Assembly: GCA_001600695.1 (NCBI GenBank)
Contig: BCKQ01000002.1
Coordinates: 2,222,271-2,286,270 of the forward strand
Origin: Ascoidea asiatica
Taxonomy: Eukaryota; Ascomycota; Saccharomycetes; Ascoideales; Ascoideaceae
Reading direction: 5' to 3'
Length of the DNA stretch: 64,000 nucleotides
Each line of letters opens with the position of its first letter. Positions within the stretch are counted from its first letter, which is position 1. This document shows positions 52,881 through 63,009 of the stretch, one piece after another. The notes below the pieces were generated by a model. The model saw only the letters and a program-made list of their open reading frames with translations. It ran no database searches and was not told the origin of the DNA. The translations under genes were made by a program, and so were the position numbers.

Positions 52881-53109
52881 CTTGTTCTATATTTCCAGTT
52901 CTTCCTCTTTATACAATTTGTTCTTCTTCTTATCTTGCTTCTTCTTCTTTTACATCTTCTTTTACATCTTCTGCTTCTCTGTTGTCACTTTTATTTCGCT
53001 TCCATTTTCAGGTTGTCCTAGGCCAAGTTGTCCCATTTGCGTACCGTCCTAGAAGCACTTCCTACAAACTCCAAGTCACGCGACCTTTTTTTTTTTCTTT
53101 TTTATACTA

Positions 53110-53116
53110 CACGTGA
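53110..53116. promoter_or_regulatory. E-box CACGTGA between the COG-like gene and UBC11
   Basis: The reverse complement is TCACGTG, 230 bases upstream of the COG-like start and 570 bases upstream of UBC11. Confidence 0.35.
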
Positions 53117-53250
53117 CTGTGTGCTTGTGTTCTGTCTGTTTGGTTCTGTTCTGTCTTGGTTATCGCTCTGTTTTGGTTTTGCCCAATGTGATCTATTTTC
53201 AAATCTGGGAATTTGTAAATATATTATTTTGCTTTCAATTCTATAACTTC

Positions 53251-53286
53251 TTTTAGTTCTTTTAGTTCTTTTAGTTCTTTTAGTTC
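53251..53286. repeat. Four perfect tandem 9-mers TTTTAGTTC
   Basis: Units at 53251, 53260, 53269 and 53278 are identical. It is a minisatellite in the shared promoter of the COG-like gene and UBC11. Confidence 0.85.
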
Positions 53287-53684
53287 ATGTTTAACAATTA
53301 TAATTGTAAAATAAATAGCTTCAAATTTATTTATGAATTAAGAAATATTCTTTATCAAATAAAGAAATAAAAAATTCCAAAAAGTGTATTATTTTCTTCA
53401 TTGTTTCTCTTGTAAACTATAGCTCATTGTTTTTTTTTTCAATTTCAATCTAAAAATATTTAAGCCTTGTCCTTTAATTCTTCGATTATTCAATTATTCA
53501 ATTCTTCCATTATTGAACTAATTCAAAATTCAATTTCAATTTCAATTTCAATTTCAATCTATTTTTTATTATTATTACTATTGTTTTTTTTTCTTTCTTT
53601 TAGCTTGTCTTATATTGTATTGTAATTTAATCAAAAAAAATACTAATTTAATTAACAAAAAAAATTTTAAATTTATATATAAAA

Positions 53685-54170
53685 ATGAATTCAAATGATA
53701 ATCATATTTCAGATAATAATTCTTCTGTAACAAAAAGACTACAAAGTGAATTGGTTCAATTAATGATGGCTTCAACTCCAGGTATATCTGCATTTCCTGA
53801 AAATGATTCAAATTTATTAAAATGGTTTGGTACAATTGAAGGTCCAAAAGATACTCCATATGAAAATTTAAAATTTAAAATTTCTTTAAAATTTCCAATT
53901 AATTATCCTTATAATCCTCCAACAATAAAATTTATTTCTCCAATGTGGCATCCAAATATTGATATGAGTGGTAATATTTGTTTAGATATTTTAAAAGAAA
54001 AATGGAGTGCAATTTATAATATTCAAACTATTTTATTATCTTTACAATCTCTTTTAGGTGAACCAAATAATAAATCTCCTTTAAATGCTCAAGCTGCTCA
54101 TTTATGGGATTCTGATATGGTAGAATATAAAAGATTATTATTACAACGTTATGAAGAAATTGATGAATAA
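53685..54170 (+). CDS. UBC11: Ubiquitin-conjugating enzyme E2 C type (Ubc11/UbcH10)
   Basis: A 161-residue E2 enzyme. It carries the UBC fold from about residue 14: [20 protein letters not shown], then [38 protein letters not shown] and [20 protein letters not shown]. The HPN triad is at 89-91 and the active Cys is Cys99. The short Ser/Asn-rich N-extension, the phrase [17 protein letters not shown] and the end [15 protein letters not shown] are those of the UbcH10/Vihar/Ubc11 branch. That branch works with the anaphase-promoting complex on cyclins in animals and fission yeast. In S. cerevisiae UBC11 is dispensable. Length is normal. It is divergent from the COG-like gene and convergent with VMA4. 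Confidence 0.92.
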   Translation: MNSNDNHISDNNSSVTKRLQSELVQLMMASTPGISAFPENDSNLLKWFGTIEGPKDTPYENLKFKISLKFPINYPYNPPTIKFISPMWHPNIDMSGNICLDILKEKWSAIYNIQTILLSLQSLLGEPNNKSPLNAQAAHLWDSDMVEYKRLLLQRYEEIDE

Positions 54171-54626
54171 TCTTTAAATTGAAACTTTCATAAAATAATT
54201 AAAAATCACTTTTTTCATTCAAATCTTTATTTTAACCTTCATTTTTTCTTACATTTTTATCTTTAATTTCATCTTTATCTTTGTCTTTTTAATTCATTAA
54301 TTCATCAAGTCATCATATATAAATATAATTAAGAATCTTCATTTCTCTTACTTCAATGCTTTAATAAAAATTAATCAATCAATCGTTTAATGAGAATCAT
54401 TTTAATCTTAATAGAATCTTAATAAAATATTAATAAATTCCAATGTAAGTCATATTTATATATAAAATTTTTTACATACATAAAATATAATAAGTTATTA
54501 TAATAAAAATTAAAAATTTAATTAAATAATTATATAATTATTATATAAATATATAAATATATAAATATATTATTGTATTAATATATAAATAAAAAATTGG
54601 TTAAATATATATAAATAAAACAAATA
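54171..54626. other. Convergent intergenic spacer
   Basis: Very AT-rich (ATATAAATATATAAA-type sequence at 54540-54600). Two facing polyadenylation regions are expected. It has no GC island and no gene. Confidence 0.6.
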
Positions 54627-55349
54627 TTAATCAAAAAATTTTCTAGTTTTTGAAGGACCAAATAATTCTAATCTAATTGCTGGTAATGATAATTCACTTA
54701 ATAATGTCAATCTTTCTTCTAAAGTATTATTAACTTCAATTTTTTTAGTACCATTTAAAATAATTACACCTCCAGAAATATCTTCAGGTAAATAATTATC
54801 TTCTAAAATTTCAATATCAATTTTAGAAAATTTACCTTTAGTTACATCTAAGAAAAATTTCTTACAATCTTCTAAAATTTTATTATCTTTAATTAATTTA
54901 ATATCTTTTTTTAAACATTTAATAAAAACCTTATCTTCTAATAATTTTAATAATCCTTCATTAATTAAATCTTTTAAAATTTTTACATAAAGATTTTTAT
55001 TTTCTTCTTTATCATCATTTGAAATTTTTTTAAGATTTTCTTCAGTTTTATTAAAAATTTCATCTAAAATTTTTTCTCTTTCTGCTAAAATTTTTAATCT
55101 TGTTTGATTAGCAATTGTAGATTTTTTAATTTGTTGTTCTAAAGTTTTTTTCTTTAATTTAATTTCAAATAAATTATCAATTGAAGAAATTTCATTTCTA
55201 ACAATATTTGCTTTTTCAATTTCATATTCTTCATCAGCTTTTAGTTTAATTTCTTTTGCTTTTTCTTCTGCTTCTTTTTTAATAAATGCTTCCATTTTAT
55301 TAAGTTCTTTTTGAACTTGATCATCACTTAAAGCATGAAGATGAGACAT
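54627..55349 (-). CDS. VMA4: V-type ATPase subunit E
   Basis: The 240-residue subunit E of the V1 peripheral stalk couples V1 to Vo in the vacuolar proton pump. With subunit G it forms the long coiled stalk. The N-terminal coiled coil reads LNKMEAFIKKEAEEKAKEIK and LKADEEYEIEKANIVRNEI, the most conserved part of the family, then KKSTIANQTRLKILAEREKI. The C-terminal globular part has GGVIILNGTKKIEVNNTLEE and ends PAIRLELFGPSKTRKFFD, the invariant family end. Length matches S. cerevisiae Vma4 (233). No targeting signal, as expected for a cytosolic subunit. The start ATG at 55349 opens MSHLHALSDDQVQKELNKM, aligned with the yeast start. Confidence 0.97.
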   Translation of the reverse strand: MSHLHALSDDQVQKELNKMEAFIKKEAEEKAKEIKLKADEEYEIEKANIVRNEISSIDNLFEIKLKKKTLEQQIKKSTIANQTRLKILAEREKILDEIFNKTEENLKKISNDDKEENKNLYVKILKDLINEGLLKLLEDKVFIKCLKKDIKLIKDNKILEDCKKFFLDVTKGKFSKIDIEILEDNYLPEDISGGVIILNGTKKIEVNNTLEERLTLLSELSLPAIRLELFGPSKTRKFFD

Positions 55350-55947
55350 TTTGAATTGAATTTAGATTTAATTATAAATTTGGATTCAAATTGAATATAA
55401 ATTGAAATTGAAATTGATAATATTGAAATCAAAAACTCAATAGAATATATTTGTTGTAATTGTAATTGTAATTCTAATGAAAGTAATCCAATCAATTTCA
55501 ATAATTATAATTATAATTATAATTTATTTCAATATTTATTTCAATGTTCATTCGAATATATCAAAAAGGACATAAATTAATATTACAGCTTTATTCATGA
55601 ATTCCAGCTTCAGAAAAGCAGCCTGCCAAAACACAGCACATGGAAAAGGCCTGGTGCAGCATGTGACTGGTATGAGACCTGTTATATGGTACTCTTATTG
55701 ATAAGCAAGTTGCCGAACCGAAACAAAAACAAAACAAACAAAACACTCAAAACACTAAGGATAATGATAATGATAATGATAATGATAATGATAATGGATA
55801 ATATAGAAGTGGAATGGTGAATAAGTTCCTGAAGAGTGCTATTGAATACTTTCAAAGGATCTAAAGAAATCACTCGATTCAAAAAATGGTTTTCAATTAA
55901 ACTTCGTATTTATTATCTATTTACAAAATTATATCAAATATTTAATT
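55350..55947. other. Intergenic, promoter of VMA4
   Basis: AT-rich near VMA4. A short GC-richer segment at 55590-55680 (GCAGCCTGCC...GGCCTGGTGCAGC) lies 240-330 bases upstream. A GATAAT repeat follows (55760-55795). The last 70 bases are 3' flank of FMP25. Confidence 0.5.
55760..55795. repeat. Hexanucleotide repeat (GATAAT)6
   Basis: Six perfect GATAAT units, with one more after an extra G. Each also creates a GATAA core, but chance slippage explains it. Confidence 0.85.
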
Positions 55948-57996
55948 TCATGAACGACAGTAATAAATTGCACTGGCATTACTTCCAGCAACAATCACTT
56001 GATCAAACTTCCCACTGACAGTTTTATTATTCTTATCTTTAAACTTCAAATCTTTATTACTAAACAATTGAAGTCTATCATTTATTTTTTCAAAATCTTT
56101 TTTATTTTCAAAACTTGAATCATTTGGTTCAATAATTTTTGGAATTTGAATTGGACTTGGTGATTTTCTTCTTTTACCATTTCCTAATTGACCAAATTCA
56201 TTTGATCCCCATGCAAAAATATCATTATTTTCCATTTTAATAAAAGAATGATTAGAACCTATAGACCAATATTTTATTGCTATATTTTTTAACATATTTT
56301 CAGTTTCATTAAATTCTTTTAATGACATAAGAGATTTCATTTTACCAGGATCTGAATGTGAATGAGCATAATATCCAATACCTAATTGTCCATGTAATCC
56401 ATTTCCAAAAGAAAAATGAAAAATTGAATTTTCATTAGGTTCTTCAACTTTAATATTTTCTTTTTGATTCTGATTATTAAAATGTTGCATAAATATTTTA
56501 TGTATATCTTTTGTTATAAAACTTGTGAAAGAAGAAGCACCTCCAGCTGCAATATTTGTACATATTGGATATAAATTTCTATTAAAATGCTTATCAAATG
56601 ATTCAATTTTTCTTGGATATGATATTATTTCTGTTTGATATGAAATTGGAATACCTAATTCACCAAAAGTGTTTTTACCAAATGACCAAACTGATCCAGT
56701 TGAATCTCTACATAAAGTAAAATAATCCCCACATGCAATTTGTTCAATTTTTCTTGGGGTTATTGATTTGACTTTATTTAATTTATCATCTTTTTCTATT
56801 TCATTATTTAGTAAATCAATTGGATGTAATTCATTATGAATTGGACCTTTGTCAAATTGAGAAAATTCCGGAATACCATATTGTCCATATGATTTTGAAG
56901 CTTCTGTTTCTTCAAATCCAGTGGAAGCAGAATAAGCTTTATTTTTGTTTGTTAGAATAATTAAATGTTCAGAACCTGTTTTAAAATCTGTTATTTTTTC
57001 ACCTTTAGCAAAAATACCATCTGTTGAAAGCTTTTTATAAGGTTGTGTCTCTGATGATCCAAATAATCTCAATATTCCAGATTTTGTATTATTTTTACAA
57101 GATTCTTTTCGTAATGATTGAACTTCTTTATTTATTGGAAGTATTAAAATTTGATCTTTAGAATTCAAAAGATATAAACAATCATTACTAATTTCACCTT
57201 TAATTAACTTTTGACCTGATAATGTTTTTTCTGGTTGAGAAAATCCATAACCCCATTGATACAAATCACCTTTATCATCAATTGCAAAAGCAGATTTATA
57301 ACCCAATTTAACATCTTTGAGAATCATATTATCAAAAAACTTCATCCTTATAGGAATTTTCGAGAATTTAACTTTAATATCAGAACCAAAAAAATTATTT
57401 TCATTAGATCCCCAAATATAAAGACCAGGAATATTTGAATTATTTCCATTTTCATTAATTACATTTAAATATGTTTTAAAATCTTCTTGTTTTGCTTTTT
57501 TTGTTAATTTTTTATTTTCTTCTTCAGTCTTATCTTTGTCAAATATAAAATCATTAAAAGAAGCTTTTATGAAACTATAATGATAATATAATTTGACACC
57601 TAAAATACCAGTTGATAATAAAGCTAAACCTATTAAAACTGCTTTCACTTTTTCAAATCTTTCATATTTTTTATTTTCTTCATTTTCTCTTGCTAGATCA
57701 CTTGGATTACGAATTATTTTCTCATTTATTTTGTTACTTTTATTGTTTTGATTTGAAATATCTTTTTTATTATTATATTTCAATTTTTGCTCTTCTGAAT
57801 TAATGTCTTTCAAATTTTCATATCGATTTGAGAAACTTTCTTTATCTAAAAACCTAGAGTTATATTTTGTACGAATGTCGTCATTATTGTTAGACTTATT
57901 GTTTTGAAGTATTACTATAGAGTTTGAAATCAATCTTCTGTGACTTCTTAAGTTTAACTTTCTAAGTTGTCCCAATCTAAGGTTTCCCTTTAACAT
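55948..57996 (-). CDS. FMP25: Mitochondrial RCC1-repeat protein Fmp25
   Basis: A 682-residue mitochondrial inner-membrane protein related to S. cerevisiae Fmp25, needed for assembly of respiratory complex III. The N-terminal ~30 residues are strongly basic and hydroxylated (MLKGNLRLGQLRKLNLRSHR) and act as presequence. An Asn-rich linker precedes a single membrane helix at about 119-137 (AVLIGLALLSTGILGVKLYY). The rest is a seven-bladed RCC1-like propeller. Its repeats are visible as LYIWGSNENNFFGSD, KSAFAIDDKGDLYQWGYGFS, LTDFKTGSEHLIIL-like (written as ITDFKTGSEHLIIL), IACGDYFTLC...SVWSFGKNTFGELG, FGNGLHGQLGIG and SNHSFI...IFAWGSNEFGQLGNG. These face the intermembrane space or matrix. Length is close to the yeast protein (583) plus extra linkers. 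It has no nuclear signals, which separates it from Srm1/RCC1. Confidence 0.85.
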   Translation of the reverse strand: MLKGNLRLGQLRKLNLRSHRRLISNSIVILQNNKSNNNDDIRTKYNSRFLDKESFSNRYENLKDINSEEQKLKYNNKKDISNQNNKSNKINEKIIRNPSDLARENEENKKYERFEKVKAVLIGLALLSTGILGVKLYYHYSFIKASFNDFIFDKDKTEEENKKLTKKAKQEDFKTYLNVINENGNNSNIPGLYIWGSNENNFFGSDIKVKFSKIPIRMKFFDNMILKDVKLGYKSAFAIDDKGDLYQWGYGFSQPEKTLSGQKLIKGEISNDCLYLLNSKDQILILPINKEVQSLRKESCKNNTKSGILRLFGSSETQPYKKLSTDGIFAKGEKITDFKTGSEHLIILTNKNKAYSASTGFEETEASKSYGQYGIPEFSQFDKGPIHNELHPIDLLNNEIEKDDKLNKVKSITPRKIEQIACGDYFTLCRDSTGSVWSFGKNTFGELGIPISYQTEIISYPRKIESFDKHFNRNLYPICTNIAAGGASSFTSFITKDIHKIFMQHFNNQNQKENIKVEEPNENSIFHFSFGNGLHGQLGIGYYAHSHSDPGKMKSLMSLKEFNETENMLKNIAIKYWSIGSNHSFIKMENNDIFAWGSNEFGQLGNGKRRKSPSPIQIPKIIEPNDSSFENKKDFEKINDRLQLFSNKDLKFKDKNNKTVSGKFDQVIVAGSNASAIYYCRS

Positions 57997-58616
57997 TTTA
58001 AAAGGTTATTGTGAATTTAATTTAAGTCAATTAATGATAATCATCTTCTTCATTAAAAAAAAGAATTTTTAGCTTTTGAACATTGCAAATTTATTCAATT
58101 TCCAATTTTTCAAACTTTTTTAACATTTGAGAATAAAAGCCCACGGGACCGATAAACCAATTGAAATTTCAAATTTACTAATAAAAACTACAATATTATA
58201 TTGTAATAAGGTAACTACAGTAAAGGTTATAATTAAATGATTCATTAAACTTGATAAAATTACAAAAAAAAATATAAAAAAAAAAGAAGCAATAAACAAA
58301 TCAGCTTAAATATCAAAAAAAAAACTAGTTAAAAGTAAAATACACAAGATTAAAATCAAAGAAATATCAAAAGTTGATAGTGAAAATAAAGAATAGAAAG
58401 GATAAAAGAAAGGATAAAAGAAAGAAAAATAGAAAGAAAAAACAGAAAAAGAAATAGGAAAAGTAGCTAAAACTAGAAATTATCAAAGAGAATATTTGAA
58501 TTAAAATATACAACTGAGATAAAAAAAAAGAAAGCAACTTTAAATTAATTATCAATAATAGATTAATTAAATAGCAAACATAAGAAAAGATAAGTTAAAA
58601 AGAAAAAACATTTAAA
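57997..58616. other. Intergenic, promoter of FMP25
   Basis: AT-rich with A-rich runs from 58260. A short GC-richer segment (CCCACGGGACCG, near 58140-58152) lies 145 bases upstream of FMP25. From 58400 onward it is purine-rich 3' flank of the Gcr1_C gene. No gene is seen. Confidence 0.5.
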
Positions 58617-60197
58617 CTAAACTAATAACTCTTCAGGTATGTTTTCTTGAAGCCAAGTCATACTTTTTTTATAATACTTACCAGTTTTATCATTTAAGAA
58701 AGTTCTTGCATTTTCTAAAATTTCAACAATTCTATCAAGAGGTAAATTTTTATCTAAACCAGCATCAATTGCATGATATATATTTTTTCTTCTTTGAAAT
58801 TGTTTTGAAATTGGATGATGAGAACCACCTCTCCACATTGAACCATATTTTTTTTCTAAAGATTGAACACTTGGTTGATTATTAATACCTTGAAGATATT
58901 CTTTTAATAAATCTTCAACATTTTTAACATTTCTAATAAATTGATAAGTTGGTTTATAAATTTTTTTAAAAAGTTGATTTCTTTTTTTAGTAGTAAGATT
59001 TGCAGAATCTAGCAGAATTACTTCAAGATTATTTTGAGCAGATTCATCTAATGGAGAATGATCTTTTCTTGAATGCATAGTTAAATTACCATTCATAGAA
59101 GTTGAATCTGAATCATTATCATCATTATCATCATCATTATCATTATTATGGTTATTATTATTGATATTATTAAGGGTATTATTATCAGTTAAATTTGCTA
59201 ATGTATTATTAATTGAGGAATTTGCTTGCATATTAGGTTGAAATAAAAAAGATAATGCAGGATTTTGATCACTAGTTATATCTGGATTTAAATTACGAAG
59301 ATTATTGAAATTTAATTGATTATTTCTACGATTACTATTACTATTATTATTACTATTACTATTGCTGTTATTGTTATTCAAATTATTTAAAGAATTTATA
59401 TTACTCAAATTAAGATTATTTAAATTATTCATATTGCTCAAATTATTCAATAAATTATTTGAATTATTTGGATTATTTGAATTATTTGATAATTGATTAT
59501 CATTAGTTAATAAAGCTTGTAAATCACCTAGTATAGAAGTTGATTGAATTTGATTCTGATTTTGGTTTTGAAGATCTAATGGACTTTGAATATGGTTTGA
59601 GCGTTTATCTTTACGAGAGGTTGAAGATAAATTAGTTGGAAATAGTTGATTAATTATTGATTGATAATCAAAGGTAGGTATTGAAATTATTGGAGATTGA
59701 TTATTTGAATTTGAATTTGAAATTGTATTTGAAGTTGTAGATACATTTAAACTTCTTAAAGAATTAAATAATTTATTCAATTTATTGATTTGGGATTTAT
59801 AATATTTTAATTGTTGATTATGATAATTTAATTGATTATTATTATTATCAATATTAATTTTAATTAAAGATAAGATCATTAAATTATTAAATGAATTTGA
59901 TTGATTTAATTTATTTGAATGAGTATTTAAAGAATTTAAAATTAAATCTAATTTTGTATTTAAATCAATTGGAGATTGATTAATATTATCAATATTTGAA
60001 TTTTCTTTATCTGTTTGATTTAAATTATCATGAATATTATTGATATTATTCTCAGTATTATTTTTATTCGAATTATCAGCATTAATAATTGTAGATTGTG
60101 TATTATCATTTTCGGATTCTTCATCGGTTATTGAAGAAGTTGAATCATTAATCATAGTTGAATTTCCATTTGATTTTTTATTAGATTTCGACCCAGA

Positions 60198-60232
<35 letters not shown>

Positions 60233-60566
60233 TGTTACTATTGGATTTTGCCATAATAGAATTATTTATTTTATTAGTTTTGGATTTATTCTGATTGATT
60301 GAGGTTTTACTTTTGGGAGTTGAGGTAGAATTTAGATTATACATATTATTTAGGTTCTTTCTACCGCTATTATAAGCAGAATATCTTGAATTTAAAGAAG
60401 GCTGATAAATGTCGCCTGGATGATTTGAGTAATTTTGAAATTGATGAGAAGCAGAAGAAGATGTAGCTGAAACTCCAGAAATCTGTGAAGGGGTCGTTTG
60501 ATGATTTCTAATAATATTATTGTTACTATTATTGATTTGATTATTGAGACTTTTTTCAATATTCAT
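58617..60566 (-). CDS. Gcr1-type transcription factor, copy A (GCR1_C domain, Asn-rich)
   Basis: A 649-residue protein whose last ~125 residues are a Gcr1_C DNA-binding domain. Its blocks are YQFIRNVKNVEDLLKEYLQG, QPSVQSLEKKYGSMWRGG, FQRRKNIYHAI and YYKKSMTWLQENIPEEL. The domain of S. cerevisiae Gcr1, Msn1 and Hot1 has the same layout (leading aromatic helix, a central 'PSI.SLE..YG..WR' block, then F.RRK). Gcr1 drives glycolytic and ribosomal genes; Msn1 and Hot1 act in stress. This cannot be resolved here. The remaining ~520 residues are Asn/Ser-rich with an acid run (NDNDDDNDDNDSD, near 472-484). A helical segment near 200-275 (SLNTHSNKLNQSNSFNNLM..., KYYKSQINKLNKLFNSL) could dimerise. It is followed on the same strand, 1.26 kb upstream, by paralogue B. 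Confidence 0.87.
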
Positions 60567-61824
60567 TGTCTTTGGAAGCTATTATTTGGGGTTTCTCTTT
60601 TTTTTCAGTTAATTTTTTTTTCTCTCTCTATCTCTCTATCTCTTTGCATTGATTACTAAATTAAAAAAATACAATGGGAAATTAATTAAGTAATATTTAT
60701 GTATGAAATGCTTTATTTTTCTTTTAAGAATCTGAAATATCTAAAAGATTATTCAAGAAAAAACTAATAAGAATAAATTCTATTTCCAGATTGAGGAACG
60801 AGATCAACAAATGCTTTTCAGAATAAAAATAATTTGTGGGATATTGGGAAGAAACGAAATAAACAAATAAAAAAAAAACAGAAACCAAAAAGCAGTTTTT
60901 CAGTTTTTTTCTTTATTTGCAGGTGGCCTACAATTTATCAAATATAAAAAAAGGGGCGGGAATACCACTCACTTACGACACCGCAAAGAATGAGGAATCT
61001 GCCTTACAAATTGTTGTTTGATAGCAGGTTGAACTGTTCGCAGATCTGAAAGCCCTCAGCGCCGCTGCCTTTTAAAACAAATTTCACTGGGACGCAAGCG
61101 TGACTACGAGGATTGGGCAGTATTTGGGGGCCTGCGAGAAGGCCGGTCCAGGGAAGTGGTACCAAAAGTGCCAAGACGGTACTGACCCGAAAATGCATTT
61201 GTAGGAACCCCGGTGTTAGCAAATATTACAATAAGACCCCGATGTGTGGTTAGAATTTCCCGAGTGTGTGTTTCGGGACAGTTGGCAAATATGCACATGC
61301 AACATGGTTTATGTGGCTAGATGCTTGGTGCACTTTCTTTAGGTTTATGGTTTTTCGCATGTATGCATCAATAAGCAAGATTTTATCTTAAAATTAAGCT
61401 TAAATACTTGAGTAATTATGAGTCCAATAAAAAAAATGACTCTACTTTTAATTGTCTTTTTTCAAAGATATTTTTGATAACATAAGTAAAAAACCAAAAA
61501 GTAAAAAAAGGTTCTCCTAAATTATTACAACATATTTATTCAAAGGACATAAACATTGAAAAGAATAACATTATGACCCAAGGAAAAAAAAATTAAAAGT
61601 AGTCTAAAAAATTGAGAAATTTGACAAAAATGTATTCAGAAAAAAAGATCTAATATCACTCCAAAAAAATGTAGATTGAAAGTTTTTAAATGAATAAAAT
61701 GATATGAAACAAGAAAATAAAGCAAAACAAAATAATAAACATGAGGCCAGAAAAAAAGAAAAGAAATAGAACAAAAGAAATCTGTCATAATTCGAGAAAA
61801 AAACTTAATTTAAACTAAATTAAT
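60567..61824. other. Spacer between the two Gcr1_C paralogues, with GC-richer island
   Basis: AT-rich apart from about 60950-61340, a GC-richer island 0.4-0.8 kb upstream of copy A. It holds several short hairpins: GGCCT-gcgaga-AGGCC near 61129 and CCCGA-9-TCGGG near 61259. Overlapping minus frames at 61004-61222 and 61104-61298 share the same DNA in different frames and are taken as chance. 61380-61824 is A-rich 3' flank of copy B. Confidence 0.5.
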
Positions 61825-62968
61825 TTAAATTAAATCCTGAGGAATATTATTTTGTAACCAATTTATACTTTTTTTATAATAAGTATTATTTGAATTATTG
61901 AAAAAAGTTCGTGAATTTTCTAAACTAGCAATAATTTCTTTTAATTCCATATTTTTTTTAAATCCATTTTCAATGGCTAAATATAAACCTTTTCTTCTAC
62001 CAAATTGTTTTGATACAGAATGTTTAGATCCACCTCTCCATTTGGAACCATATTTTTCTTCAAGAGATTTAATTGATGGATTACCATTTAAACCATGAAG
62101 ATATTCTTTAACAATTTCATCAACTGTTGTTAAATTTTTTGTAAATGTATATAAAGGTTCATGAACATTACTTTTCTTTTTTTTTATTGGCATTTCTTTA
62201 ATTTCATCATCATTTAAAAATTTCGAATCAAAAATTTTTTTTCTTTTCCCACTTTTTTTATTAGATGATGTAATTGAATCAGAACTAGGTGTACCTATTT
62301 CATTATTTTCGCTGACTTCTTTTCCTTTTTCTTCATTATCACTATCATTATCTTCATCGTCATCGTCATCTTCATTATCATTATCATTATCATTATCTTC
62401 CTCATTATCTTCACAATCATGTTCAATATTTTCAACTATATGATCTTTTTCAAATTTTTCATCATTTATAGATTTTTTTGTCTTTCGCTCTTTAATTTTT
62501 TCCTTTCTCAGTTTTTCAAAGTCAATATTTTTATCATTATCATTAATATTATCATTAGTATTATCATTAGTATTATCATTAGTATTAATAATTTCACCAT
62601 TTATGATTTGTTGATTATTATCATTTTTTCCAATAATTTGATTACCATTATCATCAAGATAAATAATATTTACAGGTTTTACTCTATTATCTTTTCTTTT
62701 AATCATTGGAGGTAAATCATTAAATTGTTGTTTTAAATTATTTCTAAAATTATCATTTTCATCTTTAATTTTATTTTTTCTATATTCATAAACAGAATCT
62801 GGAAAATGTTTATTAACATTAAAATAAACACTTTTTTTACAACTTGCTAATTTATAAAAAGGTGTAATTAATTCAGATTTAATTTGAATATCTTTTGGAA
62901 TATTAGATTTTGGATCAATTAATAAATGTCCAATTCTTACAGAATTATCATTTTTATTATTCTTATTA

Positions 62969-63009
<41 letters not shown>

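Larger units (their letters stand above)
52881..53684. other. Divergent intergenic region, COG-like gene / UBC11
   Basis: The first 350 bases are GC-richer and pyrimidine-rich on the plus strand (TCTTCTT tracts at 52920-52980), with an E-box at 53110-53116. Then come four perfect TTTTAGTTC units (53251-53286) and CAATTT repeats (53531-53557). The last 100 bases before UBC11 are AT-rich. The small frames within it have no coding character. Confidence 0.5.

Noticed and set aside
673-61222. Recurrence of the 7-mer GCTAACA / TGTTAGC in GC-richer islands (about eight copies, for example near 673, 8739, 11592, 24860, 39787, 61216)
   Set aside because: At an assumed ~30% GC, a 7-mer of this composition is expected roughly six times on both strands in 64 kb, so the number is not unusual.
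61004-61298. Overlapping minus-strand frames between the Gcr1_C genes
   Set aside because: Two different frames over the same bases, no conserved motif, and located in a promoter island.
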